Origin: Gammaproteobacteria bacterium
Lineage (GTDB): Bacteria > Pseudomonadota > Gammaproteobacteria > JAJDOJ01
NCBI GenBank assembly: GCA_027030565.1
Contig: JALVEU010000029.1
Location: forward strand, 1 to 5,396
Direction: 5' to 3'
Length of the DNA stretch: 5,396 bases
The translations under genes were made by a program, and so were the position numbers. The notes below the pieces were generated by a model. That model was not told the origin of the DNA, did not search any database, and saw only the letters and a list, made by a program, of their open reading frames with translations. Numbering within the stretch: the stretch's first letter is position 1; each line of letters opens with the position of its first letter. Below, piece by piece: positions 1-5,396 of this stretch.

Positions 1-2
1 CC

Positions 3-617
3 TGTGGCGGATTCTCCTACGGGGACGTGCTCGGGGCCGGAGGCGGGTGGGCCAAGTCGATCCTGTTCAACGCCCGCGCCCGGGATGTATTCGAGGCCTT
101 CTTCCACCGTGAGGACACCTTCGGGCTGGGCGTGTGCAACGGCTGCCAGATGCTCGCCCAGCTCAAGGACCTGATCCCCGGGGCCGCCTGCTGGCCGCGG
201 TTCGTGCGCAACCGTTCCGAGCAGTTCGAGGCGCGGCTCAGCCTGGTGGAGGTCCTGCCGTCGCATTCCATCCTGTTGCGGGACATGCAGGGCTCGGTGC
301 TGCCCATCGCGGTGGCGCACGGCGAGGGGCGGGCGCTGTTCACCGAAAACACCGCGCAGGCCGTGATGGACGCGGGCCTGGTGGCGCTGCGCTACGTGGA
401 CAATACCGGCAAGCCCACGGAGCGCTATCCTTACAATCCAAACGGCTCCCCGCTGGGTATTACCGGACTCACCACCACCGACGGGCGCTTCACCATCATG
501 ATGCCGCATCCGGAGCGCGTGTTTCGCAGCGTACAGTTCTCCTGGTACCCGGACGACTGGGGAGAGCAGGGCCCTTGGTTGAGGTTGTTCCTGAACGCCC
601 GGGTGTGGGTGGGCTGA
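3..617 (+). CDS. purL: Phosphoribosylformylglycinamidine synthase, C-terminal glutaminase part (5' end outside window)
   Basis: PurL converts FGAR, ATP and glutamine to FGAM in cytoplasmic de novo purine synthesis. Only the last 204 residues are present; full-length gammaproteobacterial PurL is about 1,290 residues, so the synthetase domains lie upstream of the window. The visible part is the class I glutamine amidotransferase domain, which releases ammonia from glutamine. It opens with CGGFSYGDVLGAG, has the nucleophile elbow GVCNGCQML (catalytic Cys at visible residue 45) and ends with MMPHPERVFR, which supplies the catalytic His169 and Glu171. WPRFVRN, AHGEGR, LVALRYVDN and NPNGSP also match the E. 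coli type. One small oddity is GAGGGWAKS, where E. coli has GAGEGWAKS. The frame is open to the left edge and stops at TGA 615-617. It stands apart from the next operon behind a probable terminator. Confidence 0.97.
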   Translation, partial: CGGFSYGDVLGAGGGWAKSILFNARARDVFEAFFHREDTFGLGVCNGCQMLAQLKDLIPGAACWPRFVRNRSEQFEARLSLVEVLPSHSILLRDMQGSVLPIAVAHGEGRALFTENTAQAVMDAGLVALRYVDNTGKPTERYPYNPNGSPLGITGLTTTDGRFTIMMPHPERVFRSVQFSWYPDDWGEQGPWLRLFLNARVWVG

Positions 618-623
618 AACACT

Positions 624-671
624 GCAGCACGGACGATGGAGACGTCGCTGCGGCGGGATCCACGCCTTTTT
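624..671 (+). terminator. Probable intrinsic terminator of purL (tandem hairpins then T5)
   Basis: Seven bases after the purL stop, GCAGC (624-628) and GACG (632-635) pair with CGTC (643-646) and GCTGC (647-651), with a 3-nt bulge and a 7-nt loop. A second short hairpin follows at once, GGCG (652-655) with CGCC (663-666), and then five T residues (667-671). The second stem has only 4 bp and the T-tract is short, so this is a moderate candidate. Its position directly behind purL and before an independent operon supports it. Confidence 0.42.
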
Positions 672-700
672 GCGCTGCATCCGGTCGAGTGTGCTATTAC
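670..700 (+). promoter_or_regulatory. Possible promoter of the msrPQ-hydrolase run
   Basis: TGCTATTAC at 692-700 reads as an extended -10 (TGn followed by TATTAC, four of six matches to TATAAT). A weak -35-like TTGCGC lies at 670-675, with a long 19-nt spacer. Transcription would start near 707, about 48 nt before the msrP start codon. A perfect 10-bp palindrome, TACGTACGTA (698-707), overlaps the -10 and predicted start and could bind a regulator. The call rests on sequence similarity only. Confidence 0.3.
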
Positions 701-740
701 GTACGTACACGGACGATGCCCACCAACCGCCCGCCGGGCG

Positions 741-747
741 AAAGGAG
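741..747 (+). promoter_or_regulatory. Ribosome binding site that fixes the msrP start
   Basis: AAAGGAG ends seven bases before the ATG at 755. It is the clearest Shine-Dalgarno sequence in the window. The msrP frame is open far upstream through shadow sequence of purL, so this site is what decides the start. The next residues, a basic stretch followed by a twin-arginine signal peptide, agree with it. Confidence 0.8.
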
Positions 748-754
748 TCTGCCC

Positions 755-1711
755 ATGCTCATCCGTGTGAAACGGCGCAGCGACCCGAAACCTTCGGAGC
801 TCACGCCCAAGTCGGTCTACGAGGACCGGCGGCGGTTCCTGAGGACGGCCGCGGTGGCCGGGGCGAGTGCCGCCTTCCCTGGGCTTCTGGTCTCGGGAGC
901 GGCCCGGGCGGGGCGAAAGCTCCCCAGGGTCCGGCACAACCCCGACTACAGCACCGACGAGACCTGGACCGACTACGACGACATCACGAGTTACAACAAC
1001 TTCCTCGAACTGGGCACAGGAAAGGAGGATCCCAAGGAGAACGCCCACCGGCTGAAGACACGCCCCTGGTCCGTGGCCGTGGAGGGGGAGTGCGAACGGC
1101 CCGGAGTCTATGACCTGGAGGACTTCGTCAAGCCGCACCGGCTCGAGGAGCGGGTCTATCGGCTGCGCTGCGTGGAGGCGTGGTCCATGGTCATCCCGTG
1201 GGTGGGCTTCGAGCTGCGCACGGTGTTGAAAGCGGCCCGGCCCACGTCGAAGGCCAAGTATGTGGCCTTCGAGAGTGTGTACGACCCCAAGAACCTCCCG
1301 GGCCAGCGGCGCCGGATCCTGGACTGGCCGTACAAGGAAGGCCTGCGCATGGACGAGGCCATGCACCCGTTGACCATCCTGGCCGTGGGTCTCTACGGGG
1401 AGGTGCTGCCCAACCAGAACGGCGCCCCGCTGCGGGTGGTCGTGCCCTGGAAGTACGGATTCAAGAGCGCCAAGTCCATCGTCCGCATACGCCTGGTGGA
1501 GAAGCAGCCGCCCACCACCTGGAACACCCTGGCCCCGGACGAATACGGCTTCTATTCCAATGTGAACCCTGAGGTGGACCACCCGCGTTGGAGTCAGAAG
1601 AAAGAGCGCCGCATCGGCGAGTTCTTCAAGCGCAGGACGTTGCCGTTCAACGGCTACGCCGACGAAGTGGCCCATCTCTATGCGGGGATGGATCTGCGCA
1701 AGTACTATTGA
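755..1711 (+). CDS. msrP: Protein-methionine-sulfoxide reductase catalytic subunit MsrP (YedY)
   Basis: MsrP is a periplasmic molybdenum-cofactor enzyme that reduces methionine sulfoxide in oxidised envelope proteins, using electrons from the quinone pool delivered by MsrQ. The 318-residue product has a Tat signal: twin-arginine RRRFL at residues 25-29, a small-residue hydrophobic stretch, and a likely cleavage after Ala-Arg-Ala at 52. Export by Tat fits a protein folded around its cofactor. The family hallmark LRCVEAWSMVIPWVGF follows, with Cys139 the expected molybdenum ligand. YNNFLELGTGKEDP (80-93), LKTRPW (100-105), YDPKNLPGQ (176-184), PNQNGAPLRVVVPWKYGFKS (219-238) and the C-terminal PFNGYADEVAHLYAGMDLRKYY region are also typical. 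Length matches the family (about 320-330). The start is chosen from AAAGGAG seven bases upstream. msrQ begins four bases after the stop, so the two genes are co-transcribed and probably translationally coupled. Confidence 0.97.
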   Translation: MLIRVKRRSDPKPSELTPKSVYEDRRRFLRTAAVAGASAAFPGLLVSGAARAGRKLPRVRHNPDYSTDETWTDYDDITSYNNFLELGTGKEDPKENAHRLKTRPWSVAVEGECERPGVYDLEDFVKPHRLEERVYRLRCVEAWSMVIPWVGFELRTVLKAARPTSKAKYVAFESVYDPKNLPGQRRRILDWPYKEGLRMDEAMHPLTILAVGLYGEVLPNQNGAPLRVVVPWKYGFKSAKSIVRIRLVEKQPPTTWNTLAPDEYGFYSNVNPEVDHPRWSQKKERRIGEFFKRRTLPFNGYADEVAHLYAGMDLRKYY

Positions 1712-1715
1712 GTCC

Positions 1716-2339
1716 ATGCGAAACTTCAGCTCCTCGCGTTGGCTGCGGTTCGGCCTGAAGCCGGCCGTGTTCTTGCTGGCCCTGGCGCCCATCGGGCTCG
1801 TCGTCTGGGACGCCTGGCAGGATGCCTTGGGCGCGAACCCCATCGAGGCCGTCACGCACCGCACGGGCGACTGGACGCTGCGGTTCTTGCTCCTGACCTT
1901 GGGGATCACGCCGCTGCGCCGGATCACTGGCTGGCGGTGGCCGATGCGCTTTCGCCGCATGCTGGGGTTGTTCGCCTTCTTCTATGCGACCCTGCACCTG
2001 GCGACCTGGTTGGTGCTGGATCAATTCTTCGACTGGCAGGCCATCGTCGAGGACATCGTCAAGCGGCCCTACATCACCGTGGGTTTCACTGCATGGCTCC
2101 TGCTGGTACCGCTGGCGGCCACCTCCACGCGTGGCATGATGCGTCGTCTGGGCAGCCGCTGGGTGCGCCTGCACCGTCTGGTGTACCTGGTCGCCGTGCT
2201 GGGTGTGCTGCATTTCTGGTGGCTGGTCAAGGCCGATGTACTGGAACCGGCGGTCTATGCCCTGATCCTCTCGGCGCTGTTGGGCTATCGCATGTTCGCC
2301 AACCGGCGCACCCGGCTGCGCAGTCCGGTCACCGCCTGA
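1716..2339 (+). CDS. msrQ: Protein-methionine-sulfoxide reductase haem-binding subunit MsrQ (YedZ)
   Basis: MsrQ is an inner-membrane b-type haem protein of the ferric-reductase-like family that passes electrons from the quinol pool or flavin reductases to periplasmic MsrP. The 207-residue product is hydrophobic throughout, with about six membrane segments (roughly residues 15-31, 54-68, 82-102, 119-135, 153-170 and 178-194). The expected haem-ligand histidines are visible: His94 in FYATLHLATW, and His153 and His166 in VRLHRLVYLVAVLGVLHFWW. RTGDWTLRFLLLTLGITPLR and FRRMLGLFAFFYA are family-typical. The ATG at 1716 is four bases after the msrP stop; an in-frame ATG at 1680, inside msrP, would add 12 polar residues and is less likely. 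No clear Shine-Dalgarno sequence precedes 1716, so coupling to msrP translation is probable. Confidence 0.95.
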   Translation: MRNFSSSRWLRFGLKPAVFLLALAPIGLVVWDAWQDALGANPIEAVTHRTGDWTLRFLLLTLGITPLRRITGWRWPMRFRRMLGLFAFFYATLHLATWLVLDQFFDWQAIVEDIVKRPYITVGFTAWLLLVPLAATSTRGMMRRLGSRWVRLHRLVYLVAVLGVLHFWWLVKADVLEPAVYALILSALLGYRMFANRRTRLRSPVTA

Positions 2340-2342
2340 GCC

Positions 2343-3122
2343 ATGCCGGCCCCCCGGCCGCATGCGCTGGAGGTTCGCTTTCCCGGCGGCACCGGGGCCT
2401 TGCTGGACGGGAGGCTGGATCTCCCCCTGGAGGATCCACGCGCCTGGGTCGTCATGGCCCACTGCTTCACCTGCAACAAGCACTATCTCGCCCTGTCGCG
2501 CATCGCGCACCACTGGGTGCGCGCCGGTCTAGCGGTGCTGCGGTTCGACTTCACGGGGACCGGCGAGAGTCGGGGACGGTTTTCCGAGGCCACGTTCTCC
2601 ACTTACGTGGCGGACCTGCAGGCGGCGGCCGAGCACCTGCGTCGTCACTACGCTCCGCCCACGGCGCTGTTCGGCCACAGTCTCGGTGGGGCGGCGGCGC
2701 TGGCCGCGGCGCCCTCGATTCCCGAGGTGGGGGCCGTGCTGACGCTGGCCGCCCCCAGCTCCCCCGCGCAGCTCCTGGACCATTTCCGGCATGTGCTGCC
2801 ACGCATCGAGGCCGAGGGCGAGGCGCGCGTGGAGATCGGCGGTCGCAGCTGGCGCCTGACCCGGGCGTTCGTGGACGACCTGCACCGCCACGATCTGCGT
2901 GCCGCCCTGCGCAAGTGGGCCGGTGCGCTGGCGTTGTTCCACGGTCCCCAGGATCGAGTGGTCCCCGTGGAACATGCCGAGCGCCTGCTGGGTTGGGCGC
3001 CGGCGGCGCGTGCGCTGGTGCTCTTGGAAGGGGCCGACCACCTGCTCACCGAGCGTGCCGACGCAGAGCTCGTGGCCGCCATGGGAAAGGGCTGGATCCT
3101 GCGCTATGCGCCGCCTGCGTAG
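2343..3122 (+). CDS. Alpha/beta hydrolase, related to the hydrolase half of hydrolase-OsmC fusions
   Basis: This is a 259-residue cytoplasmic serine hydrolase of the alpha/beta fold with no signal peptide or membrane segment; the substrate cannot be told from sequence. The strand and oxyanion-hole region reads VVMAHCFTCNKHYLALSRIA (37-55), followed by AVLRFDFTGTGESRG (64-78). The nucleophile elbow GHSLGG puts the catalytic serine at 113. The likely acid is Asp204 in HGPQDRVVP, and the catalytic histidine is His233 in EGADHLLT, so the triad looks intact. The AHCFTC...RFDFTG.G.S pattern resembles the N-terminal half of alpha/beta-hydrolase-OsmC fusion proteins, but this protein stops without the OsmC domain. 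It starts three bases after the msrQ stop with no obvious Shine-Dalgarno sequence, so it is probably coupled to msrQ. That places it in the msrPQ operon and suggests, by inference, a role in oxidative or thiol stress. Its last 19 bases overlap the ATPase gene on the other strand. Confidence 0.9.
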   Translation: MPAPRPHALEVRFPGGTGALLDGRLDLPLEDPRAWVVMAHCFTCNKHYLALSRIAHHWVRAGLAVLRFDFTGTGESRGRFSEATFSTYVADLQAAAEHLRRHYAPPTALFGHSLGGAAALAAAPSIPEVGAVLTLAAPSSPAQLLDHFRHVLPRIEAEGEARVEIGGRSWRLTRAFVDDLHRHDLRAALRKWAGALALFHGPQDRVVPVEHAERLLGWAPAARALVLLEGADHLLTERADAELVAAMGKGWILRYAPPA

Positions 3123-3949
3123 TCGAGGACGAACTGGCGGGCCGTACGCCCGCTGCGCGCGCCTCGCCGCAGGGCCCATTGCAGGGCGGCGGCCCGCGCC
3201 TGCGGCGTGAGCGGGCCGGCGCCGAGGCGCTCCATCCAGTGGGCCACTACGGCCAGATACTGCTCCTGGGAGAACGGCGGGAAGGACAGCCACAGGCCGA
3301 AGCGGTCCGAAAGGGAGATCTTCTCTTCCACCGCCTCGCCGGGATGGATCTCCCCGGCTTCGCTGCGCGTATCCAGGTTGTCGCCCATGGGCTCCGGGAG
3401 CAAATGGCGGCGGTTGGACGTCGCATAGACCACCACGTTCTCGGGTTGTGCCGCCACCGATCCCTCCAGGGTGGCTTTCAGGGCCCGAAAGGCCGGGTCG
3501 TCCGCATCGAAAGAGAGGTCGTCCGCGAACAGCACGAAGCGTTCCGGACGGCCACGCAGCGGCTCGACGATGTCCGGCAGACGGGTCAACTCGTGGCGGT
3601 CCACCTCGATCAGCCGCAAGCCCCGGGCGGCGAATTCGCTCAGCATGGCCTTGACCAGCGAGGACTTGCCCGTGCCACGTGCCCCCCACAGGAGCGCATT
3701 GTTGCACGGTCGCCCGGCGACGAAGCGCGCGGTGTTGCGGGCGAGTCGGGCGTGCTGATCTTCCAGATGTAACAGGTCCGACGGCTCTACGCGATGGACC
3801 TCCTGCACGGGAACCAACCCCTTGCGGGGGTCCCAGCGGTAGGCCAATGCCGACCCGTCTGGCGCAGCAGGCGGGGTAGGGAGCATCTGCTCCAGCCGTC
3901 GCAGGAGGGCCTCGGCACGCTCCATGAGTGCGGCCGGATCACCGTTCAT
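3104..3949 (-). CDS. DUF815-type AAA+ ATP-binding protein
   Basis: This is a 281-residue P-loop ATPase of the DUF815 (COG2607) group, whose biological role is not established. The N-terminal part (1-60) holds a short helical stretch and AYRWDPRKGLVPVQEVHRV. The ATPase core then shows Walker A GARGTGKSS (89-97), Walker B RFVLFADDLSF with Asp143-Asp144, a sensor-1-like VVYATSNRRHLLPE with Asn179, and SLSDRFGLWLSF with Arg216 as a possible arginine finger. A small C-terminal helical domain ends in SGRTARQFVLDYAG. No membrane segment is seen, so it should be cytoplasmic. The ATG at 3949 gives the usual family N-terminus but has no clear Shine-Dalgarno sequence. An in-frame ATG at 4060 would add 37 Arg- and Pro-rich residues and lies nearer a possible promoter. 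The gene is convergent with the hydrolase (3' ends overlap) and divergent from the CBS-domain gene. Confidence 0.92.
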   Translation of the reverse strand: MNGDPAALMERAEALLRRLEQMLPTPPAAPDGSALAYRWDPRKGLVPVQEVHRVEPSDLLHLEDQHARLARNTARFVAGRPCNNALLWGARGTGKSSLVKAMLSEFAARGLRLIEVDRHELTRLPDIVEPLRGRPERFVLFADDLSFDADDPAFRALKATLEGSVAAQPENVVVYATSNRRHLLPEPMGDNLDTRSEAGEIHPGEAVEEKISLSDRFGLWLSFPPFSQEQYLAVVAHWMERLGAGPLTPQARAAALQWALRRGARSGRTARQFVLDYAGGA

Positions 3950-4096
3950 GAGTGATGGAGTCCGAACAGGCGCCGAGAAGGGCTTAGGATGACTGCGGTA
4001 CGGGTCACGGCGTCCTCGGGATGGCGAGCGGGTCTCAGGGACGGTCCGAACGCGGCGCATGGCGATGCGTGCACCGCACCGGGACGCCGCCAGCGC

Positions 4097-4104
4097 ATTA
4101 TACT
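4097..4104. promoter_or_regulatory. Possible bidirectional -10 elements between the ATPase and CBS genes
   Basis: The 204-bp divergent gap is GC-rich except for one AT-rich patch near 4097-4110. On the - strand, 4102-4097 reads TATAAT, a perfect -10, which would start transcription near 4090 towards the ATPase gene. On the + strand, 4099-4104 reads TATACT (five of six), which would start near 4111 towards the CBS gene. No good -35 is visible at the standard distance for either. The - strand reading is the stronger. Confidence 0.4.
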
Positions 4105-4140
4105 TAGTTACACCGGGTCGCGGCTCGCGACCGCCCCCAC

Positions 4141-4145
4141 GGGAG
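4141..4145 (+). promoter_or_regulatory. Ribosome binding site of the CBS-domain gene
   Basis: GGGAG ends eight bases before the ATG at 4154 and supports that start over the in-frame upstream ATG at 3989. The 3989 reading would also have to pass through the candidate promoter. A 6-bp stem (GGTCGC 4116-4121 with GCGACC 4127-4132, 5-nt loop) lies just upstream in the predicted leader. Confidence 0.6.
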
Positions 4146-4153
4146 ACGGCGCC

Positions 4154-4747
4154 ATGAAGGAGCAATACCCGCCGCGTCGATTGTCCCGCCTGTCGCCGCA
4201 GGCCGGGCTGCGACATCCCCCGCAGCCCCCCGAATTGGTGCATCTGGACAGCCCGGCGCTGGCGGTCATGACCTCGTTCGACCGCGTGTGGCCGGTGACG
4301 GTGGCGCCCGAGATGTCCATCGACGCGGCCCTGGACCGCATGAAGCGGGCCGGCGTGCGGCTGCTCTTGGTAATCGGTCCCGAAGGCGAGATCGCCGGGT
4401 TGGTCAGTGCCGAGGACCTCATGGGCGAGCGCCCGATCCGGATCTCGGAGGAGCAGCGGATACCTCGCGCACAGATCACCGTGCAGCAGGTGATGCTCCC
4501 GGCCGGGGAGGTCCGGGTGCTGGACCTGCGCTCGGTGCGCGACGCCCAGGTGGGACACATCCTGGCCACGCTCGACGCCCTGGGTCGGCAGCACGTACTG
4601 GTGGTGGAGCACGACGCCCCCACGGGCGCTCAGACCGTGGTCGGGCTGTTTTCCCGCACCCACATCGCCAAACGCATGCTGCGCGAGGAGTGGCACTCGC
4701 TGCGCGCAGCCCCCTCGCTGGCCGCCATGCTGCGCAGCACCGACTGA
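4154..4747 (+). CDS. Protein with paired CBS domains (putative nucleotide-sensing regulator)
   Basis: This 197-residue soluble protein consists of a disordered, Pro- and Arg-rich N-terminus (1-30) and two CBS motifs. CBS1 spans about 38-100, with MTSFDRVWPVTVAPEMSIDA, then AGVRLLLVIGPEGEIAGLVSAEDLMGERPI. CBS2 spans about 108-185, with ITVQQVMLPAGEVRVLDLRS, then LGRQHVLVVEHD and TVVGLFSRTHIAKRML. Pairs of CBS motifs form a Bateman module that commonly binds adenine nucleotides, but the ligand and target here are unknown. No enzymatic or DNA-binding domain is attached, so if regulatory it would act on a separate partner. The second motif carries a long insert (about 113-130) between its first strand and helix, so its boundaries are approximate. 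The start follows GGGAG at 4141-4145. It is transcribed away from the ATPase gene and ends 37 bp before the aminotransferase gene. Confidence 0.88.
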   Translation: MKEQYPPRRLSRLSPQAGLRHPPQPPELVHLDSPALAVMTSFDRVWPVTVAPEMSIDAALDRMKRAGVRLLLVIGPEGEIAGLVSAEDLMGERPIRISEEQRIPRAQITVQQVMLPAGEVRVLDLRSVRDAQVGHILATLDALGRQHVLVVEHDAPTGAQTVVGLFSRTHIAKRMLREEWHSLRAAPSLAAMLRSTD

Positions 4748-4772
4748 GGCGCGCCAACCCGGGCCCGGTTCG

Positions 4773-4778
4773 TACAAT
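4773..4778 (+). promoter_or_regulatory. Possible -10 of the aminotransferase gene, next to its start codon
   Basis: TACAAT matches TATAAT at five of six positions and ends only six bases before the ATG at 4785. Transcription would therefore start at or within a base or two of the A of that ATG. No clear -35 is seen; the spacer region holds the GC-rich imperfect inverted repeat AACCCGGGCCCGGTT (4756-4770). Confidence 0.4.
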
Positions 4779-4784
4779 AGGGTC

Positions 4785-5396
4785 ATGTCATCCTCCCTGC
4801 CGTTGTCCCGCCGTGCGGCGGAGATCGAACCCTTTCGCGTCATGGACCTGTTGGCGCGCGCACGCACCCTGGAGGCCCAGGGGCGCTCCATCGTGCACAT
4901 GGAGATCGGTGAACCCGACTTCCCCACCCCGGATCCGGTGATCCTGGCAGGGGTCAAGGCGCTGGCCGAGCGCCGCACGCACTACACGCCAGCCCTGGGA
5001 CTAGGAGAGCTGCGCGAGGCGATCGCCCGAGACTACCAGCGCAGGGAGGGGGTTCTCGTGGACCCGGAGCAGATTGCGGTCACACCGGGGGCATCCGGTG
5101 CCCTGCAGCTGGTGTTGGCGACGCTCCTCGATCCGGGCGATGAGGTGCTCACCGCCGATCCGGGCTATCCGTGCAACCGGCATTTCGTGCGCGTCCTCGA
5201 CGGTCGTCCCAGAGGGATCCCCGTAGACGCCGAGACCGCCTGGCAGATCACCGAAGCGCATCTGGCGGCGCACTGGTCGTCTGCCACCCGGGCCGTGCTG
5301 GTGGCAAGTCCCGGCAACCCCACCGGGACGCTGATCTCGGCCGCAGAGCTGCAGGCCTTGAGCCGGTATACGGCGGAACGGGGGGCTGCGCTCATC
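4785..5396 (+). CDS. Class I/II pyridoxal-phosphate aminotransferase, N-terminal part (3' end outside window)
   Basis: The reading frame runs from ATG 4785 to the window edge without a stop (204 codons); the family is about 390 residues, so roughly half is present. It is a cytoplasmic fold-type I PLP enzyme of the aspartate-aminotransferase superfamily, transferring amino groups between an amino acid and a 2-oxo acid. Visible motifs are LSRRAAEIEPFRVMDLLARA (7-26), MEIGEPDFPTPDPV (39-52), HYTPALGLGELREAIA (66-81), the cofactor-phosphate loop region VTPGASGALQLV (99-110), DPGYPCNRHF (125-134) and SPGNPTG (175-181), whose Asn normally contacts the PLP ring. The Schiff-base lysine lies beyond the edge, so substrate class cannot be assigned. 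Starting at 4785 gives the usual family N-terminus, but there is no Shine-Dalgarno sequence at a normal distance and a -10-like TACAAT lies at 4773-4778. Confidence 0.93.
   Translation, partial: MSSSLPLSRRAAEIEPFRVMDLLARARTLEAQGRSIVHMEIGEPDFPTPDPVILAGVKALAERRTHYTPALGLGELREAIARDYQRREGVLVDPEQIAVTPGASGALQLVLATLLDPGDEVLTADPGYPCNRHFVRVLDGRPRGIPVDAETAWQITEAHLAAHWSSATRAVLVASPGNPTGTLISAAELQALSRYTAERGAALI

Noticed and set aside
134..754. Upstream in-frame extension of msrP reaching back through purL, about 207 extra codons
   Set aside because: It is a second frame of purL coding DNA, with Arg/Ala/Gly-rich shadow composition. The ribosome binding site at 741-747 and the Tat signal right after 755 fix the msrP start.
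431..1960. Long open frame on the - strand opposite purL, msrP and msrQ (about 509 codons)
   Set aside because: The + strand carries clear MsrP and MsrQ family motifs over this stretch. The opposite frame is low-complexity Arg/Pro/Gly/Val sequence with no recognisable motif, as expected in GC-rich DNA.
2529..3707. Large - strand open frame opposite the hydrolase (about 392 codons)
   Set aside because: It is a shadow: the + strand frame has an intact Ser-Asp-His triad, and over 3104-3707 the real - strand gene, the ATPase with Walker motifs, is in another frame.
1739..3772. Very long + strand open frame across msrQ, the hydrolase and part of the ATPase gene (about 677 codons)
   Set aside because: It overlaps three genes with convincing motifs in other frames and on the other strand, and its translation is Ala/Gly/Arg/Pro-rich with no domain.
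3989..4153. Longer CBS protein starting at the ATG at 3989
   Set aside because: The extra 55 residues look non-coding, the frame passes through the AT-rich candidate promoter at 4097-4104, and a good ribosome binding site precedes the ATG at 4154.
3950..4978. Upstream extension of the ATPase frame on the - strand as far as 4978
   Set aside because: It would run across the divergent promoter region and the whole CBS-domain gene, and the translated sequence has no recognisable domain. Only the short extension to 4060 is worth considering.

Overview
The window is a densely packed, GC-rich chromosomal segment. The first gene is a PurL of the long single-chain type found in Gammaproteobacteria, with a C-terminal glutaminase domain very close to the E. 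coli one. Together with an MsrPQ pair and a free-standing DUF815 ATPase, this suggests a high-GC gammaproteobacterium, perhaps Ectothiorhodospiraceae or Chromatiales-like. That placement is inferred from gene types and base composition, without a database search. I see no mobile element, CRISPR array, rRNA or tRNA.

Layout. Positions 1-617 hold the 3' end of purL (purine synthesis). An intergenic region of about 137 bp follows, with a likely terminator and a possible promoter. Next is a tight three-gene run on the + strand: msrP (755-1711), msrQ (1716-2339) and a serine alpha/beta hydrolase (2343-3122), with gaps of only 4 and 3 bp. A DUF815-type AAA+ ATPase lies on the - strand (3949-3104), and its 3' end overlaps the hydrolase 3' end by 19 bp. 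A 204-bp divergent intergenic region then leads to a two-CBS-domain protein (4154-4747, +). Last is the N-terminal half of a fold-type I PLP aminotransferase (4785 to the window edge, +).

How the genes work together. MsrP is a periplasmic molybdenum enzyme that reduces methionine sulfoxide in oxidised envelope proteins. MsrQ is the haem-binding membrane protein that feeds it electrons. The hydrolase resembles the hydrolase half of alpha/beta-hydrolase-OsmC fusion proteins, a family linked to peroxide defence, so its place in the msrPQ run hints at a shared oxidative-stress role (inference). The ATPase, CBS protein and aminotransferase have no evident functional link to that run.

Most of the window is ordinary housekeeping and stress-repair DNA. 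The points most worth a second look are the hydrolase coupled to msrPQ, a possibly leaderless aminotransferase mRNA, and the repeat and palindrome structures upstream of msrP. I found no convincing undescribed system.
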